Below are positions 18,767 to 27,748 of a stretch of DNA of 64,000 nt, piece by piece. The translations under genes and the position numbers were made by a program. Origin of the DNA: Rhodanobacter sp. PCA2 (GTDB taxonomy: Bacteria; Pseudomonadota; Gammaproteobacteria; Xanthomonadales; Rhodanobacteraceae); assembly GCF_013620825.1 (NCBI RefSeq), contig NZ_NJIC01000049.1:51060-115059 (forward strand), read 5' to 3'. Each line of letters opens with the position of its first letter. The stretch's first letter is position 1. The notes beneath the pieces are model-generated. The model ran no database searches. It was not told where the DNA came from and saw only the letters and a program-made list of their open reading frames with translations.

Positions 18767-20701
18767 TCATGCGGCGGCCTGCCGCACGAAGTGTTCGTGG
18801 ACCAGCATGGTGGAAAGGATGCCGACGAAGGCCTGGTTGTCGGCGAAGCCGATCGCGCGTCCGCGCCGGCATTTCTCGAACAGCCGGCCCACCGCGGGCG
18901 CGTCGAACCAGCCGGCGGCGCGAATGCGCGCCTCGCCCATCAGCTCGGCCACGTAGTCCAGCGGTTCGCCGTCGACGAAGAAGCTGGACTGGTCGGGCGC
19001 GCGGTAGGGCTGCTTGGTGCGCGTGCGGATGGCCTCGGGCAACAGCCCGTGCAGCGCGCGGCGCAGCAGGTACTTCTCGGTCATGCCGCGGATCTTCCAG
19101 TGCTCGGGCAGCGCGTTCGCGAACTCGATCACGCGGTGGTCCAGGAACGGGAAGCGTCCCTCCACCGAATGCGCCATCGCCGGGCGGTCGCCCTGCGCCG
19201 GCAGCAGGTAGGCCGCCAGCAGGCTCTTGGCCTCGACGTACTGGTCGCGCGCCAGCGGGCCCCAGCGGCGGGTCGCCGGCGGCAGGCGTTCCTCGTACCA
19301 GTCCAGCGCGTTCCAGTCGGCGAGGCCGGCGCGCAGCTCGGGCGCGAGGAAGCGCAGCGCGTGCTGCGAACTGGTCCAGCGCGGCACGTGCGCGAACACC
19401 GGCCGCGCCAGGTGCTCCATGCCGCGGCCGAAGAAGGATTGCGCCAGCGCCGCGTGCTGCACCGGCGAGTTCTCCAGATAGCCGTACAGGCGCCCGAGCA
19501 GGGCGGGCCGGAAGCGCGAACCGGGCTGGCGCGCCCAGAAGCGGCGCACCTTGGCCTCCTTGAACAAGTCGTAGCCGCCGAACACCTCGTCGGCGCCCTC
19601 GCCGGTGAGCACCACCTTGTAGCCCGCCTCCCGCACCTGCCGCGCCAGCAGCATCAGCGGCGCGCCGGCGGTGCGCAGCACCGGCGTCTCGACCTGGCGC
19701 ACGAAGGCGGGGAACGCCTCGCCGATCGCGCGGCGGCTGCAACGCAGCACGGTGTGGTCGGTGCCCAGGTGGCGCACCATCGCGGCCTGCTCCGCGCTCT
19801 CGTCGAACTCGGCCTCGTCGAACGCGATGGAGAAGGTGCGCACGTTGCGCTGGCCCAGCGCGCACATCAGCGCCACCGTGGCCGAGGAATCCAGCCCGCC
19901 GCTGAGGTAGGCGCCCAGCGGCACGTCGGCCTGCAGGCGCAGGCGCACCGCATCGGACAGCAGTTCGCGCAGCTCCTCCGCGGCCTGCTCCACCGAGGTC
20001 CGGCGCGGCGCGCCGGGCTCGGGAAAGCTCCAGTCCCAGTAGCAGGCCAGCGACTCGCAGCCGTCGTCCTCCACCGCCAGCAGGTGCCCCGGCGGCAGGC
20101 TTTCGATGCCCGCGAACACGCTGCCGGGTTCGACCGGGCCCCAGTAGGTCAGCGTCTGCGCGAGGCTGGCGGGGTCGAGCTGCGCGTGCCCGGGCAAGGC
20201 CGCCAGCAGCGCCTTGATCTCCGAGCCGAACCACAGCCGCCCCGCGACGCGCGCGAGGAACAGCGGCCGCACGCCGCAGCGGTCGCGCGCCAGCAGCAGG
20301 CGACGCCGCGCGGCGTCCCACAGCGCGATCGCGAAATCGCCGTTGAGGTGTTCCACGAAGCGGTCGCCGTGCTCCTCGTACAGGTGCACGATGACTTCGG
20401 TGTCCGACTGCGTGGCGAAGCGGTGGCCGCGCCGCTCCAGCTCCGTGCGCAGCGTGCGGTAGTTGAAGATCTCGCCGTTGAACACCGTCCACACGTCGCC
20501 GCGCTCGTTGGCGATCGGCTGCGCGCCGGTGGCGAGGTCGATCACCGCCAGCCGCGCATGCGCGAGCCCGGCGCCGCCGTCGACGTGGAAGCCGTAGCCG
20601 TCGGGGCCGCGGTGGTGCAGGGTGCGGATCATCCGCTCCAGCGTGCGGCGCGCCGTGTCGGGCGCGTCCGGGGTACCGAAGAAGCCGGCAATCCCGCACA
20701 T
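18767..20701 (-). CDS. asnB: Asparagine-synthase-like glutamine amidotransferase
   Basis: The 644-residue protein has an N-terminal class II glutaminase domain starting at MCGIAGFFG, so Cys2 is the nucleophile, with HRGPDGYGFHVD and FNGEIFNYR. The C-terminal synthetase domain has the PP-loop SGGLDSSATVAL near residue 265 and the GEGADEVFGGYD motif. It transfers ammonia from glutamine to an AMP-activated carboxylate. In an operon with a carrier protein and AMP ligase it is more likely a pathway-specific amide former than housekeeping asparagine synthetase, as in exosortase-associated amidotransferases. The start is fixed by the catalytic Cys; the ribosome site is weak. First gene of the operon. 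Confidence 0.92.
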   Translation of the reverse strand: MCGIAGFFGTPDAPDTARRTLERMIRTLHHRGPDGYGFHVDGGAGLAHARLAVIDLATGAQPIANERGDVWTVFNGEIFNYRTLRTELERRGHRFATQSDTEVIVHLYEEHGDRFVEHLNGDFAIALWDAARRRLLLARDRCGVRPLFLARVAGRLWFGSEIKALLAALPGHAQLDPASLAQTLTYWGPVEPGSVFAGIESLPPGHLLAVEDDGCESLACYWDWSFPEPGAPRRTSVEQAAEELRELLSDAVRLRLQADVPLGAYLSGGLDSSATVALMCALGQRNVRTFSIAFDEAEFDESAEQAAMVRHLGTDHTVLRCSRRAIGEAFPAFVRQVETPVLRTAGAPLMLLARQVREAGYKVVLTGEGADEVFGGYDLFKEAKVRRFWARQPGSRFRPALLGRLYGYLENSPVQHAALAQSFFGRGMEHLARPVFAHVPRWTSSQHALRFLAPELRAGLADWNALDWYEERLPPATRRWGPLARDQYVEAKSLLAAYLLPAQGDRPAMAHSVEGRFPFLDHRVIEFANALPEHWKIRGMTEKYLLRRALHGLLPEAIRTRTKQPYRAPDQSSFFVDGEPLDYVAELMGEARIRAAGWFDAPAVGRLFEKCRRGRAIGFADNQAFVGILSTMLVHEHFVRQAAA

Positions 20702-21102
20702 CGCCGCGGCCGGGTCAGCAGCGCAGGCCGGGCAAGGCGCCGGCATGCGTGGGCGGTGGATACGGCGGCCCCGTGCGCCTGGCCCGGGGGCCGCGCAGCA
20801 CGGCGCCGGGCCGCTGGTCCCGATCCGTGCGCCGGTCTATGCAGTCCGTCTCGCGGTCCACCGCATCCTCCCCCATATCCCCAGGCCAGCTCCTCTGGCG
20901 CGGCGGCCTTGCGCAGTATATAAGGACCGCATGATGTTGTGACTCAGTTCGCACTTCGGCATCAAGCATGACCTTCGGCACAGGCGTGATCGCATACGGA
21001 CCGCGGTCGCGCAAGCCCAGGGGATGGGGAGCGTCAGCAGCGCCCACCGGAGGCCACCGCCACCCGGATGGCCCGCCGCTGCGCCGCGGAGGGTACGGGG
21101 GG
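20702..21102. other. Divergent intergenic region between amidotransferase operon and deacetylase
   Basis: About 400 bases without a supported gene separate the asnB-like start from the deacetylase leader. Most is GC-rich and featureless by eye. One AT-rich island (20915-20923) stands out and is listed as a promoter candidate. Open frames crossing it are shadows without family sequence. Confidence 0.6.
20911..20926. promoter_or_regulatory. AT-rich promoter-like island
   Basis: The sequence AGTATATAAGG stands in otherwise very GC-rich DNA. Read on the plus strand it gives TATATA, on the minus strand TATACT; both resemble a -10 box. The matching -35 regions are weak. It lies roughly 200 bases from the asnB-like start and 260 from the deacetylase, so either or both divergent units may start here. 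Confidence 0.35.
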
Positions 21103-21189
21103 ATGAACGGCACCGACATTTTCAGGGATGCGCCCAGGGGTGGCCCGCGGCGCGTGCCGACGCGTGGGCGGAGTTCGTCCCCGTGGTGA
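21103..21189 (+). CDS. Possible 28-residue leader peptide coupled to the deacetylase
   Basis: GGGGGG immediately precedes an ATG that opens a short frame, MNGTDIFRDAPRGGPRRVPT and 8 more residues. Its TGA (21187-21189) overlaps the GTG proposed as the deacetylase start at 21186 in a GTGA arrangement. The overlap and ribosome site are suggestive, but the peptide has no recognised relatives and the frame may be chance. Confidence 0.25.
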   Translation: MNGTDIFRDAPRGGPRRVPTRGRSSSPW

Positions 21190-22262
21190 GCCGGTCGGAA
21201 TGGAATGAACTCCACCCCGGCATGCGCGTGCGCCTGGGCGGCCTGTGCCAGCGCAGCGGACTGCTGCGCCTGCTGCACCGCACGCGCGGCTGGGTGCGCC
21301 GCGACCTGCGCGTGCTGGCCTACCACCGCGTGCTGAGCGTGGCCGACCCGGACCGCTTCGATTTCGACCTGGACCTGGTCAGCACATCGGTGGACGGATT
21401 CCGCCGCCAGATGCAGTTGCTCGGGCGCCGCTTCCACCCCATGTCGCTGGGCCAGGTGGTGGCGGCGCTGGAGGCGGGCCAGCAGCTGCCGGCCCAGGCC
21501 GTGGTGGTGACCTTCGACGACGGCTACGACGACAACCACCGGTTCGCCTTCCCCATCCTGCGCGAGCTGGGCATACCGGCCACGTTCTTCGTGTCCACCG
21601 GCCACATCGACAGCGGCCTGCCCTATGCCTACGACTGGCTGGTGCACATGATCCTGTGCACGCAGGCGCGCGAACTGGCGATCCCCGCGCTGGGCCTGGC
21701 GGAACCGCTGCCGATCGAGCGCCGGGCGCGTCGCCTGCTGGCGCAACGGGTGCTGGATCGCCTGAAGGCGCTGGACGTCGCGGCCCAGGAAGCCTGCATC
21801 GCGCGGCTGGAAGCCGCCTGGGGGATGCCACGCGTCGCCGGCCATCCGGATTGCCGGCCGATGGGCTGGGCGCAGTTGCGCGAGATGCACGCGGCCGGCT
21901 TCGAGATCGGCTCGCACGGCGTGCACCACCGCATGCTGGCGAAGCTGCCGCGCGAGGAACTGGAGGCGGAGCTGCGCGAATCCAGGACCGCGCTGGAACG
22001 CGAGCTGGGCACGCCGGCCACGACGATCTCCTACCCGGTGGGCGGCGTGGGCGCGTTCGACGACGAGGTGGTGCGCGCGACGCGCGATGCCGGCTACCAG
22101 GCGGCGTGCAGCTACATCTGCGGCACCAACCCGCTGCGCGCGATCAACCGCTACGCGCTGTACCGGCTGCCGGTCGAACGCCACATGGACGCGAACTGGT
22201 TCACCGCCATGCTGACCCTGCCGGAACTGGTGGGCTACCCGTCCTCGAACCGGGAAGGCTGA
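21186..22262 (+). CDS. Polysaccharide deacetylase (NodB-type, CE4)
   Basis: A metal-dependent deacetylase of N-acetylated sugars, about 358 residues. It has LRVLAYHRVL, the Asp-Asp of VVVTFDDGYDDNH, the histidine pair in GSHGVHHRML, the catalytic-arm segment ISYPVGGVGAF and a C-terminal YALYRLPVERH. No clear signal peptide is visible; the upstream in-frame extension to 21024 is Pro/Arg-rich and unconvincing. GTG at 21186 has a GGAG about 14 bases upstream; ATG at 21222 is an alternative. It is divergent from the amidotransferase/ACP operon, and deacetylases of this kind often accompany exopolysaccharide or PEP-CTERM-linked clusters. Confidence 0.85.
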   Translation: MSRSEWNELHPGMRVRLGGLCQRSGLLRLLHRTRGWVRRDLRVLAYHRVLSVADPDRFDFDLDLVSTSVDGFRRQMQLLGRRFHPMSLGQVVAALEAGQQLPAQAVVVTFDDGYDDNHRFAFPILRELGIPATFFVSTGHIDSGLPYAYDWLVHMILCTQARELAIPALGLAEPLPIERRARRLLAQRVLDRLKALDVAAQEACIARLEAAWGMPRVAGHPDCRPMGWAQLREMHAAGFEIGSHGVHHRMLAKLPREELEAELRESRTALERELGTPATTISYPVGGVGAFDDEVVRATRDAGYQAACSYICGTNPLRAINRYALYRLPVERHMDANWFTAMLTLPELVGYPSSNREG

Positions 22263-22340
22263 CCGCGCCGCCCGCGGGCGACGGGCAAATTCCGCACTGG
22301 ATCGCACGAGCCCGGCACCGGCCCACGCTAGACTGCGCCG

Positions 22341-23354
22341 ATGGCTCCTCCACCCCGCAAGCGCCAGCGACGCAAACCCGCCGCCCCTGCACCGACCCGC
22401 GCCAAAAAGGCGCCGGCGCCCGTCGTGCAACCGGCCGACAGCTCCGCGCGCGCCAGCAGCGTGCTGGACTGGCTGCTGGCGCGGCTGCCGCCCCGCTACC
22501 GCGAGAAGACGCGCGACTACCTCGTGCTCACCCGCATGGACCGCCCGATCGGCGCCCTGCTGCTGCTGTGGCCGACATGGTGGGCGCTGTGGCTGGCCGC
22601 GGGCGACTGGCCGCCGCTGAAGCCGCTGGCGATCTTCACGCTCGGCGTGTTCGCGATGCGCGCGGCGGGTTGCGCGATCAACGACTACGCCGACCGCAAG
22701 CTGGACCCGCAGGTGGCGCGCACGGCCGGGCGGCCTATCGCCAGCGGGCGGGTGACGCCGCGCGAAGCCCTGGTGGTGTTCGGCGTGCTGCTGGCGTTCG
22801 CCTTCGTGCTGGTGCTGTTCACCAACCGGCTCACCATCGAACTCTCCTTCGCCGGCGCCGCGCTGGCGGCGATCTACCCGTTCACCAAGCGCTGGACCTA
22901 CCTGCCGCAGGTGGTGCTGGGCGCGGCGTTCGGCTGGTCCATCCCGATGGCGTTCGCCGCGGTGGCGGGCACGGTGCCGCCGCTGGGCTGGCTGCTGTTC
23001 ATCGCGAACATCCTGTGGTCGCTGGTCTACGACACCGAGTACGCGATGGTGGACCGCGACGACGACCTCAAGGTGGGCGCGAAGTCCACCGCGATCCTGT
23101 TCGGCGACGCCGACCTGCCCATCATCGGCATCCTGATGGCCACGCTGCTGCTGGCGATGGTGTTCGTGGGCCAGCGCGCGCATCTGGGCTGGCCGTACTG
23201 GCTGGCGCTGCTCGCCTGCGCCGGTCTGTTCGCATACCAGCTCTGGATGATCCGCACGCGCGAGCGCGGCCCCTGCCTCGCCGCCTTCCGCCACAACAAC
23301 TGGTGGGGACTGGTGCTGTGGATGGGCATCGCGCTGGCGCTGGCGGTGAAGTGA
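22341..23354 (+). CDS. ubiA: 4-hydroxybenzoate polyprenyltransferase
   Basis: UbiA attaches the polyprenyl tail to 4-hydroxybenzoate in ubiquinone synthesis, in the inner membrane. The 337 residues include an unusual basic, Pro/Ala-rich N-terminal tail of about 45 residues before the core. Both Asp-rich Mg-prenyl-diphosphate motifs are present: [11 protein letters not shown] near residue 114-124 and [12 protein letters not shown] near 230-241. The sequence [11 protein letters not shown] and about eight hydrophobic helices fit the family. ubiC is not adjacent. The extended basic tail is worth checking; the core begins at [14 protein letters not shown]. Confidence 0.95.
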   Translation: MAPPPRKRQRRKPAAPAPTRAKKAPAPVVQPADSSARASSVLDWLLARLPPRYREKTRDYLVLTRMDRPIGALLLLWPTWWALWLAAGDWPPLKPLAIFTLGVFAMRAAGCAINDYADRKLDPQVARTAGRPIASGRVTPREALVVFGVLLAFAFVLVLFTNRLTIELSFAGAALAAIYPFTKRWTYLPQVVLGAAFGWSIPMAFAAVAGTVPPLGWLLFIANILWSLVYDTEYAMVDRDDDLKVGAKSTAILFGDADLPIIGILMATLLLAMVFVGQRAHLGWPYWLALLACAGLFAYQLWMIRTRERGPCLAAFRHNNWWGLVLWMGIALALAVK

Positions 23355-23667
23355 GCGCAGGCCGTCCCCGCGCCATGCCGTAGGCGCGGCATCCGGCGGC
23401 TTCGCCGGACGCGCGGGGCGCGGCGTCGCACGCCGCGTTCTTCCGTGACTGCGGTCACGCGCGCACGCGATGTCGGACATTCGTCATCCACGGTGCGCTG
23501 CAGTGTCATGGCGCACGCCTAACTTTCCCGAGGTCGGAGCCTGTGCCCGGGTCAGGGAGCTGCCACACCGGCGCCGGGTGCGATTCCGCCGGAATCCGTG
23601 CGGTGTCGGGTGCATTGCCGATGGTCGCGCACATGGCTTCGTCGATCCCTACTCCGGAGTCACGACG
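23355..23667. other. Intergenic region upstream of TonB receptor, with structured segment
   Basis: A 313-base gap between ubiA and the receptor start. Bases 23355-23430 are GC-rich. The part from 23500 on contains a nested inverted repeat, listed separately, and no supported gene. The reading frame extending the receptor upstream to 23470 has no signal-peptide character and is rejected. Confidence 0.6.
23565..23606 (+). promoter_or_regulatory. Nested hairpin in the TonB receptor leader
   Basis: An outer stem ACACCG (23565-23570) / CGGTGT (23601-23606) encloses an inner stem GATTCC (23582-23587) / GGAATC (23591-23596) with a 3-base loop. It lies about 60 bases before the receptor ATG. TonB receptor mRNAs often carry riboswitches, but the conserved cobalamin box is not found, so this is only a structured-leader candidate. 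Confidence 0.3.
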
Positions 23668-26199
23668 ATGCGCACCACCCCGATAAGCCAGGCCCTGCTG
23701 GGCATCCTGCTTTGCACAGCCGCGCCACACCTGCTTGCCCAGGACACCAGCGGCACCGCCGCTTCCCGCGACCAGAACGACCAGGCAGCGCCCGAGCGCG
23801 CCAGGAACCTCGACACGGTGGTGGTCACCGGCCGCTCCGGCGTGGAGACGCGCACCAAGGCCGAAGCCAGCTACTCCATCACCACCATCGACGAGGACCG
23901 CCTGCGCATGCAGGCGCCGACCTCGGTGACCGATGCGCTGAAATCGGTGCCGGGCTTCTGGGTGGAATCCTCCGGCGGCGTGGCCAGCGGCAACATCCGC
24001 GCGCGCGGCATCCCGGTGGACGGCTTCGGCTCGGTCAACCTGCTGGAAGACGGCCTGCCGGTGCAGCACGATCCCGCGCTCGGTTACCTCAACGCCGACC
24101 AGGCGTTCCGGCTGGACGAGACGATCGACCGCATCGAAGTGGTGCGCGGCGGTCCGTCGTCGGTGTTCTATTCCAACGCGCCGGCCGGCGCGATCAACTT
24201 CATCCCGCGCCAGGTCGGCGACATGGCCGAAGGCATCGCCAAGTTCGAGGTGGGCGACTACGGCCTGACCCGCGGCGACTTCTGGTACGGCACGCCGTTG
24301 TCCAATGGCTGGAAGCTCAGCGCCGGCGGCTTCTACCGCACCGACAGCGGCATCCGCCAGCCGGGCTTCAACGCGGACGACGGCGGCCAGATCCGCCTCT
24401 CGCTGTCGAAGGATTTCGACAAGGGCCGCTTCAGCGTCGACTACAAGCACATGGACGACAAGGCGATGCTGTTCCTCGGCATCCCGATGACCCGCTACTC
24501 CGGCGGCAAGCTGCGCGCGGTGCCGGGCTTCGACGGCAACTACGGCACGCTGGCCGGCCCGGATACCGAGCACGTGCTGATGAAGCGGGCCGACGGCAGC
24601 ACCTACGATTTCGACAACACCCAGGGCACGCACGTGAAGCGCGACCAGCTCACGGTGAAGTTCGACTACGAATTCGCCGGCGGCTGGAAGTTCTCCGACG
24701 GCATGCGCTTCAGCAAGACCGACACGCAACGCAACGGCCTGTTCCCGAACTCGGTTTCCGGCGCCGGCACCTTCCTTTCCAACTTCATGAAACAGAACGC
24801 GAAGTGGCTGCCGGCCGGCACGGCCGGATTGCAGCTGCGCTACGTCGACAATCCCTCGCAGGTGTTCGACAACCAGGGCCAGAACGGCAACGGCCTGGTG
24901 GTGAACGCCGGCCTGCGCGGCGTGACGATGCCGCTGAGCGAGTTCATCAACGATGCGCGGCTGATGCAGAAGTTCGACTTCGGCGGCCAGACGCACGACG
25001 TCACCCTTGGCTACTACTTCGCGCACTTCAACCAGGGCTTCAGCCGCTACTCGTCCAGCGCGCTCATCGACGTGCAGGACAATGCCAGGCTGCTCAACCT
25101 GGTGGCGGTGAACGCGGCTGGCCAGCCGATCGGGAACATCACCGAGAACGGCATCTACAACTACGGCTACGAATGGGCCGATTCGCGCGGCGGCTCCACC
25201 ACCAACGCGGTCTACCTCTCCGACGAATGGCAGGCGACCGACCAGCTGCGCATCGACGGCGGCCTGCGCTGGGAAAACGTGCACCTGGGCGGCAGCACGC
25301 AGCTGCCGACCAAGGTGAACCAGGGCGCGTTCACCACCTCGCAGATGCTCACCGGCAGCGGCACCTACGTGCCCTACGACGTCAGCTACGACAAGCTCGG
25401 CTGGACGCTGGGCGCGAACTGGCAGTTCGACCAGCGGCAAGGCCTCTTCGCGCGCTGGACGTCCACCTTCCGCCTGCCCAACCTCGGCACCTACATCGGC
25501 GCCTCCAGCGCGCCGATCAACCCGCCCATCGTCCAGACCATGGACCTGGGCGAGGTGGGCTACAAGTATTCCTCGCGCCAGCTGGAGTTCTACGCCACCG
25601 GCTTCTACACCAAGTACGACAACGTCGGCTTCAGCAACTACGTCTACAACGCGATCACCGGCGCCTCCACCAACCAGCAGGGTTATGCCGGCACCAGGAC
25701 ATACGGCCTGGAGCTGGACAGCACCTGGTACCCCGTCGACTGGTTCGACGTGCAGGCCACCGCCACGCTGGAAAACCCCAAGTACCAGAACCTGCGCTAC
25801 ACCCAGCTGGTGGCCGGCCAGCCGGTGCTGATCGACTACGTCGGCAACCAGCTGATCCGCGTGCCCAAGGTGAGCTACCGCATCGTGCCGGGGCTGAACC
25901 TGTTCGACCACCGCCTGCGCCTGCAGCTTGCCTACGAGTACGAAGGGAAGCGCTATGTCGACACGGCCAACTCGGTGGTGCTGCCGTCCTACAAGATGCT
26001 GAGCGCCAGCGCGCGTTGGCAGGTGTCGCCGATGACCTCGCTGTTCTTCTACGCCGACAACATCACCAACTCGCAGGGCCTGACCGAAGGCAACCCGCGT
26101 GCCGGCGAACTGAACAGCGCGGACGTGGGCGCATCCACCTTCATCGCGCGGCCGATACTCGGCCGCACCTATCGTGCGGCCATCATGTACCGCTTCTGA
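23668..26199 (+). CDS. TonB-dependent outer-membrane receptor
   Basis: The 843-residue precursor has a signal peptide (MRTTPISQALLGILLCTAAP, cut near AQD), a TonB-box-like LDTVVVTG and a plug domain (about 60-165) with ALKSVPGFWVESSG, NIRARGIP and ETIDRIEVVRGGPSSVFYSN. A 22-strand barrel ends in IMYRF, the C-terminal aromatic signature. It imports a scarce ligand across the outer membrane using TonB. GGAG precedes the ATG. It is followed after 13 bases by a secreted PHP-type metallohydrolase, so the pair probably acts on the same, possibly phosphorylated or ester-linked, substrate. Substrate identity is not readable. Confidence 0.92.
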   Translation: MRTTPISQALLGILLCTAAPHLLAQDTSGTAASRDQNDQAAPERARNLDTVVVTGRSGVETRTKAEASYSITTIDEDRLRMQAPTSVTDALKSVPGFWVESSGGVASGNIRARGIPVDGFGSVNLLEDGLPVQHDPALGYLNADQAFRLDETIDRIEVVRGGPSSVFYSNAPAGAINFIPRQVGDMAEGIAKFEVGDYGLTRGDFWYGTPLSNGWKLSAGGFYRTDSGIRQPGFNADDGGQIRLSLSKDFDKGRFSVDYKHMDDKAMLFLGIPMTRYSGGKLRAVPGFDGNYGTLAGPDTEHVLMKRADGSTYDFDNTQGTHVKRDQLTVKFDYEFAGGWKFSDGMRFSKTDTQRNGLFPNSVSGAGTFLSNFMKQNAKWLPAGTAGLQLRYVDNPSQVFDNQGQNGNGLVVNAGLRGVTMPLSEFINDARLMQKFDFGGQTHDVTLGYYFAHFNQGFSRYSSSALIDVQDNARLLNLVAVNAAGQPIGNITENGIYNYGYEWADSRGGSTTNAVYLSDEWQATDQLRIDGGLRWENVHLGGSTQLPTKVNQGAFTTSQMLTGSGTYVPYDVSYDKLGWTLGANWQFDQRQGLFARWTSTFRLPNLGTYIGASSAPINPPIVQTMDLGEVGYKYSSRQLEFYATGFYTKYDNVGFSNYVYNAITGASTNQQGYAGTRTYGLELDSTWYPVDWFDVQATATLENPKYQNLRYTQLVAGQPVLIDYVGNQLIRVPKVSYRIVPGLNLFDHRLRLQLAYEYEGKRYVDTANSVVLPSYKMLSASARWQVSPMTSLFFYADNITNSQGLTEGNPRAGELNSADVGASTFIARPILGRTYRAAIMYRF

Positions 26200-26212
26200 C
26201 GAGGCCGATCCG

Positions 26213-27748
26213 ATGACTCTTGCACGGATGCGCATTGCCGCCCTGCTGCTCCTTGCCCTGCTCGCCCTGCCCGCGTTCGCGCGGGCAGGCGACGCGGGCA
26301 GGGAAGCGCCGAACCTGGTGCTGCAGGGCGACCTCGACGGCAAGGACAACCAGACCTTCCGCATGCTGCCGTTCGACGTGCCGGCCGGCACCGCACGCAT
26401 CACCGTGCAGTTCGACTACAGCGGCCACGACAGCGATCACACCACCATCGACCTCGGCATGCTCGGGCCGGACGGCTTCCACGGCCAGGACGGCTTCCGC
26501 GGCTGGAGCGGCGGCGCGCGCAAGCTGTTCACCATCGCCACCACCGACGCCTCGCCCGGTTACCTGCCGGGAACGATCCGTCCGGGGCGCTGGCAACTCA
26601 TGCTGGGCATACCGAACATCCGCGCCGGCAGCCATTCGCACTACGTCGCGAAGATCTGGTTCAGCGGCGCCGACGCACCGGCGTGGGAACCGGCCGTGCT
26701 GAACCCGCCGCTGCGCAGCGTAGCCGGCTGGTACCGCGGCGACCTGCACATGCATACCGCCCACAGCGACGCCAGCTGCCCCAGCCAGTCCGGCAAGCGC
26801 GTGCCCTGCCCGCTGTTCCTCACCGTGGAAGCGGCGGTGCGGCGCGGCCTGGACTTCATCGCGATCACCGACCACAACACCGTGTCGCACGCCGAGGCGA
26901 TGCGCGAGCTGCAACCCTACTTCGACCGCCTGCTGCTGATCCCCGGCCGCGAAGTCACCACCTTCAGCGGCCACGCCAACCTCTGGGGCAGCACCGCGCC
27001 GGTGGATTTCCGCATCGACGGCACGCAGGTGAAGGACTGGAATGCGCTGCTCGACGCCGTCGCGCCGCTGCACGCGCTGATCTCGATCAACCACCCGCGC
27101 CTGCCCGACGGGGAGATCTGCATGGGCTGCGGCTGGATCGCCAAGCCGCCGGTGGACATGGCGCGCGTGCAGGCGGTCGAGGTGGTCAACGGCGAGGACA
27201 CCGGCACGCCGGTGACCGGCCTGCCGTTCTGGACCGCGGCGCTGGCCGAGGGATTCCGGCCCACCGCGGTGGGCGGCAGCGACAACCACGACGCCACGCT
27301 CACGGCCTCGAAATTCGGCGCCAGCATGGTCGGGCGGCCCACCACCGTGGTGCACGCCGATGCGCTGTCGATGCCGGCGATCCTCGACGGCATCCGCGCC
27401 GGCCACGTGTTCGTGGACGTGGCCGGCAGCGGCGACCGCTTGCTGGAATGCAACGCGCAGAGCGGCGGCCGGCACGCGGCGATGGGCGATACACTGCAGG
27501 CAAGCGCCGGCCAGCGCGTGGACATCCACGTGCACGCCGCCCACGTGGCCGGCATGCACCTGCTCGCCCTGCTCGACGAAAAGCCCTTGCCGCAGGGCGC
27601 CGACCGCGTGCTCGCCGGCGACGACGCGCGGGAGGACTACACGTGGACCGGCGACGGCCAGCGCCACTGGCTGCGCTTCGAGGTGCGCGATGCGCAAGGC
27701 GGCCTGCTGCTGATCGGCAACCCGATCTACATCAACCCGCGTCGCTAG
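26213..27748 (+). CDS. Secreted PHP-domain metallohydrolase (CehA/McbA-like)
   Basis: A 511-residue exported protein: the signal peptide lies in the first 25-30 residues (RIAALLLLALLALPAFARAG), followed by an N-terminal beta-sandwich up to about residue 170. The PHP domain then has all metal-ligand motifs: GDLHMHTAHSD, AITDHNT, GREVTT, INHPRLP and GSDNHD. A C-terminal domain follows. CehA/McbA-type proteins hydrolyse phosphoester, carbamate or similar bonds. The ATG follows the receptor stop by 13 bases with GAGG upstream. Its stop overlaps that of convergent comF in a CTAG tetranucleotide. Confidence 0.85.
   Translation: MTLARMRIAALLLLALLALPAFARAGDAGREAPNLVLQGDLDGKDNQTFRMLPFDVPAGTARITVQFDYSGHDSDHTTIDLGMLGPDGFHGQDGFRGWSGGARKLFTIATTDASPGYLPGTIRPGRWQLMLGIPNIRAGSHSHYVAKIWFSGADAPAWEPAVLNPPLRSVAGWYRGDLHMHTAHSDASCPSQSGKRVPCPLFLTVEAAVRRGLDFIAITDHNTVSHAEAMRELQPYFDRLLLIPGREVTTFSGHANLWGSTAPVDFRIDGTQVKDWNALLDAVAPLHALISINHPRLPDGEICMGCGWIAKPPVDMARVQAVEVVNGEDTGTPVTGLPFWTAALAEGFRPTAVGGSDNHDATLTASKFGASMVGRPTTVVHADALSMPAILDGIRAGHVFVDVAGSGDRLLECNAQSGGRHAAMGDTLQASAGQRVDIHVHAAHVAGMHLLALLDEKPLPQGADRVLAGDDAREDYTWTGDGQRHWLRFEVRDAQGGLLLIGNPIYINPRR

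Noticed and set aside
23500-23660. Cobalamin riboswitch or tRNA-like element before the TonB receptor
   Set aside because: GGTGCGATTCC looks superficially like a riboswitch core or T-arm, but the B12 box and a cloverleaf are missing.
23506-26403. A 965-codon minus-strand open frame opposite the first TonB receptor
   Set aside because: Same kind of shadow frame; no domain recognised and complete overlap with a well-supported gene.
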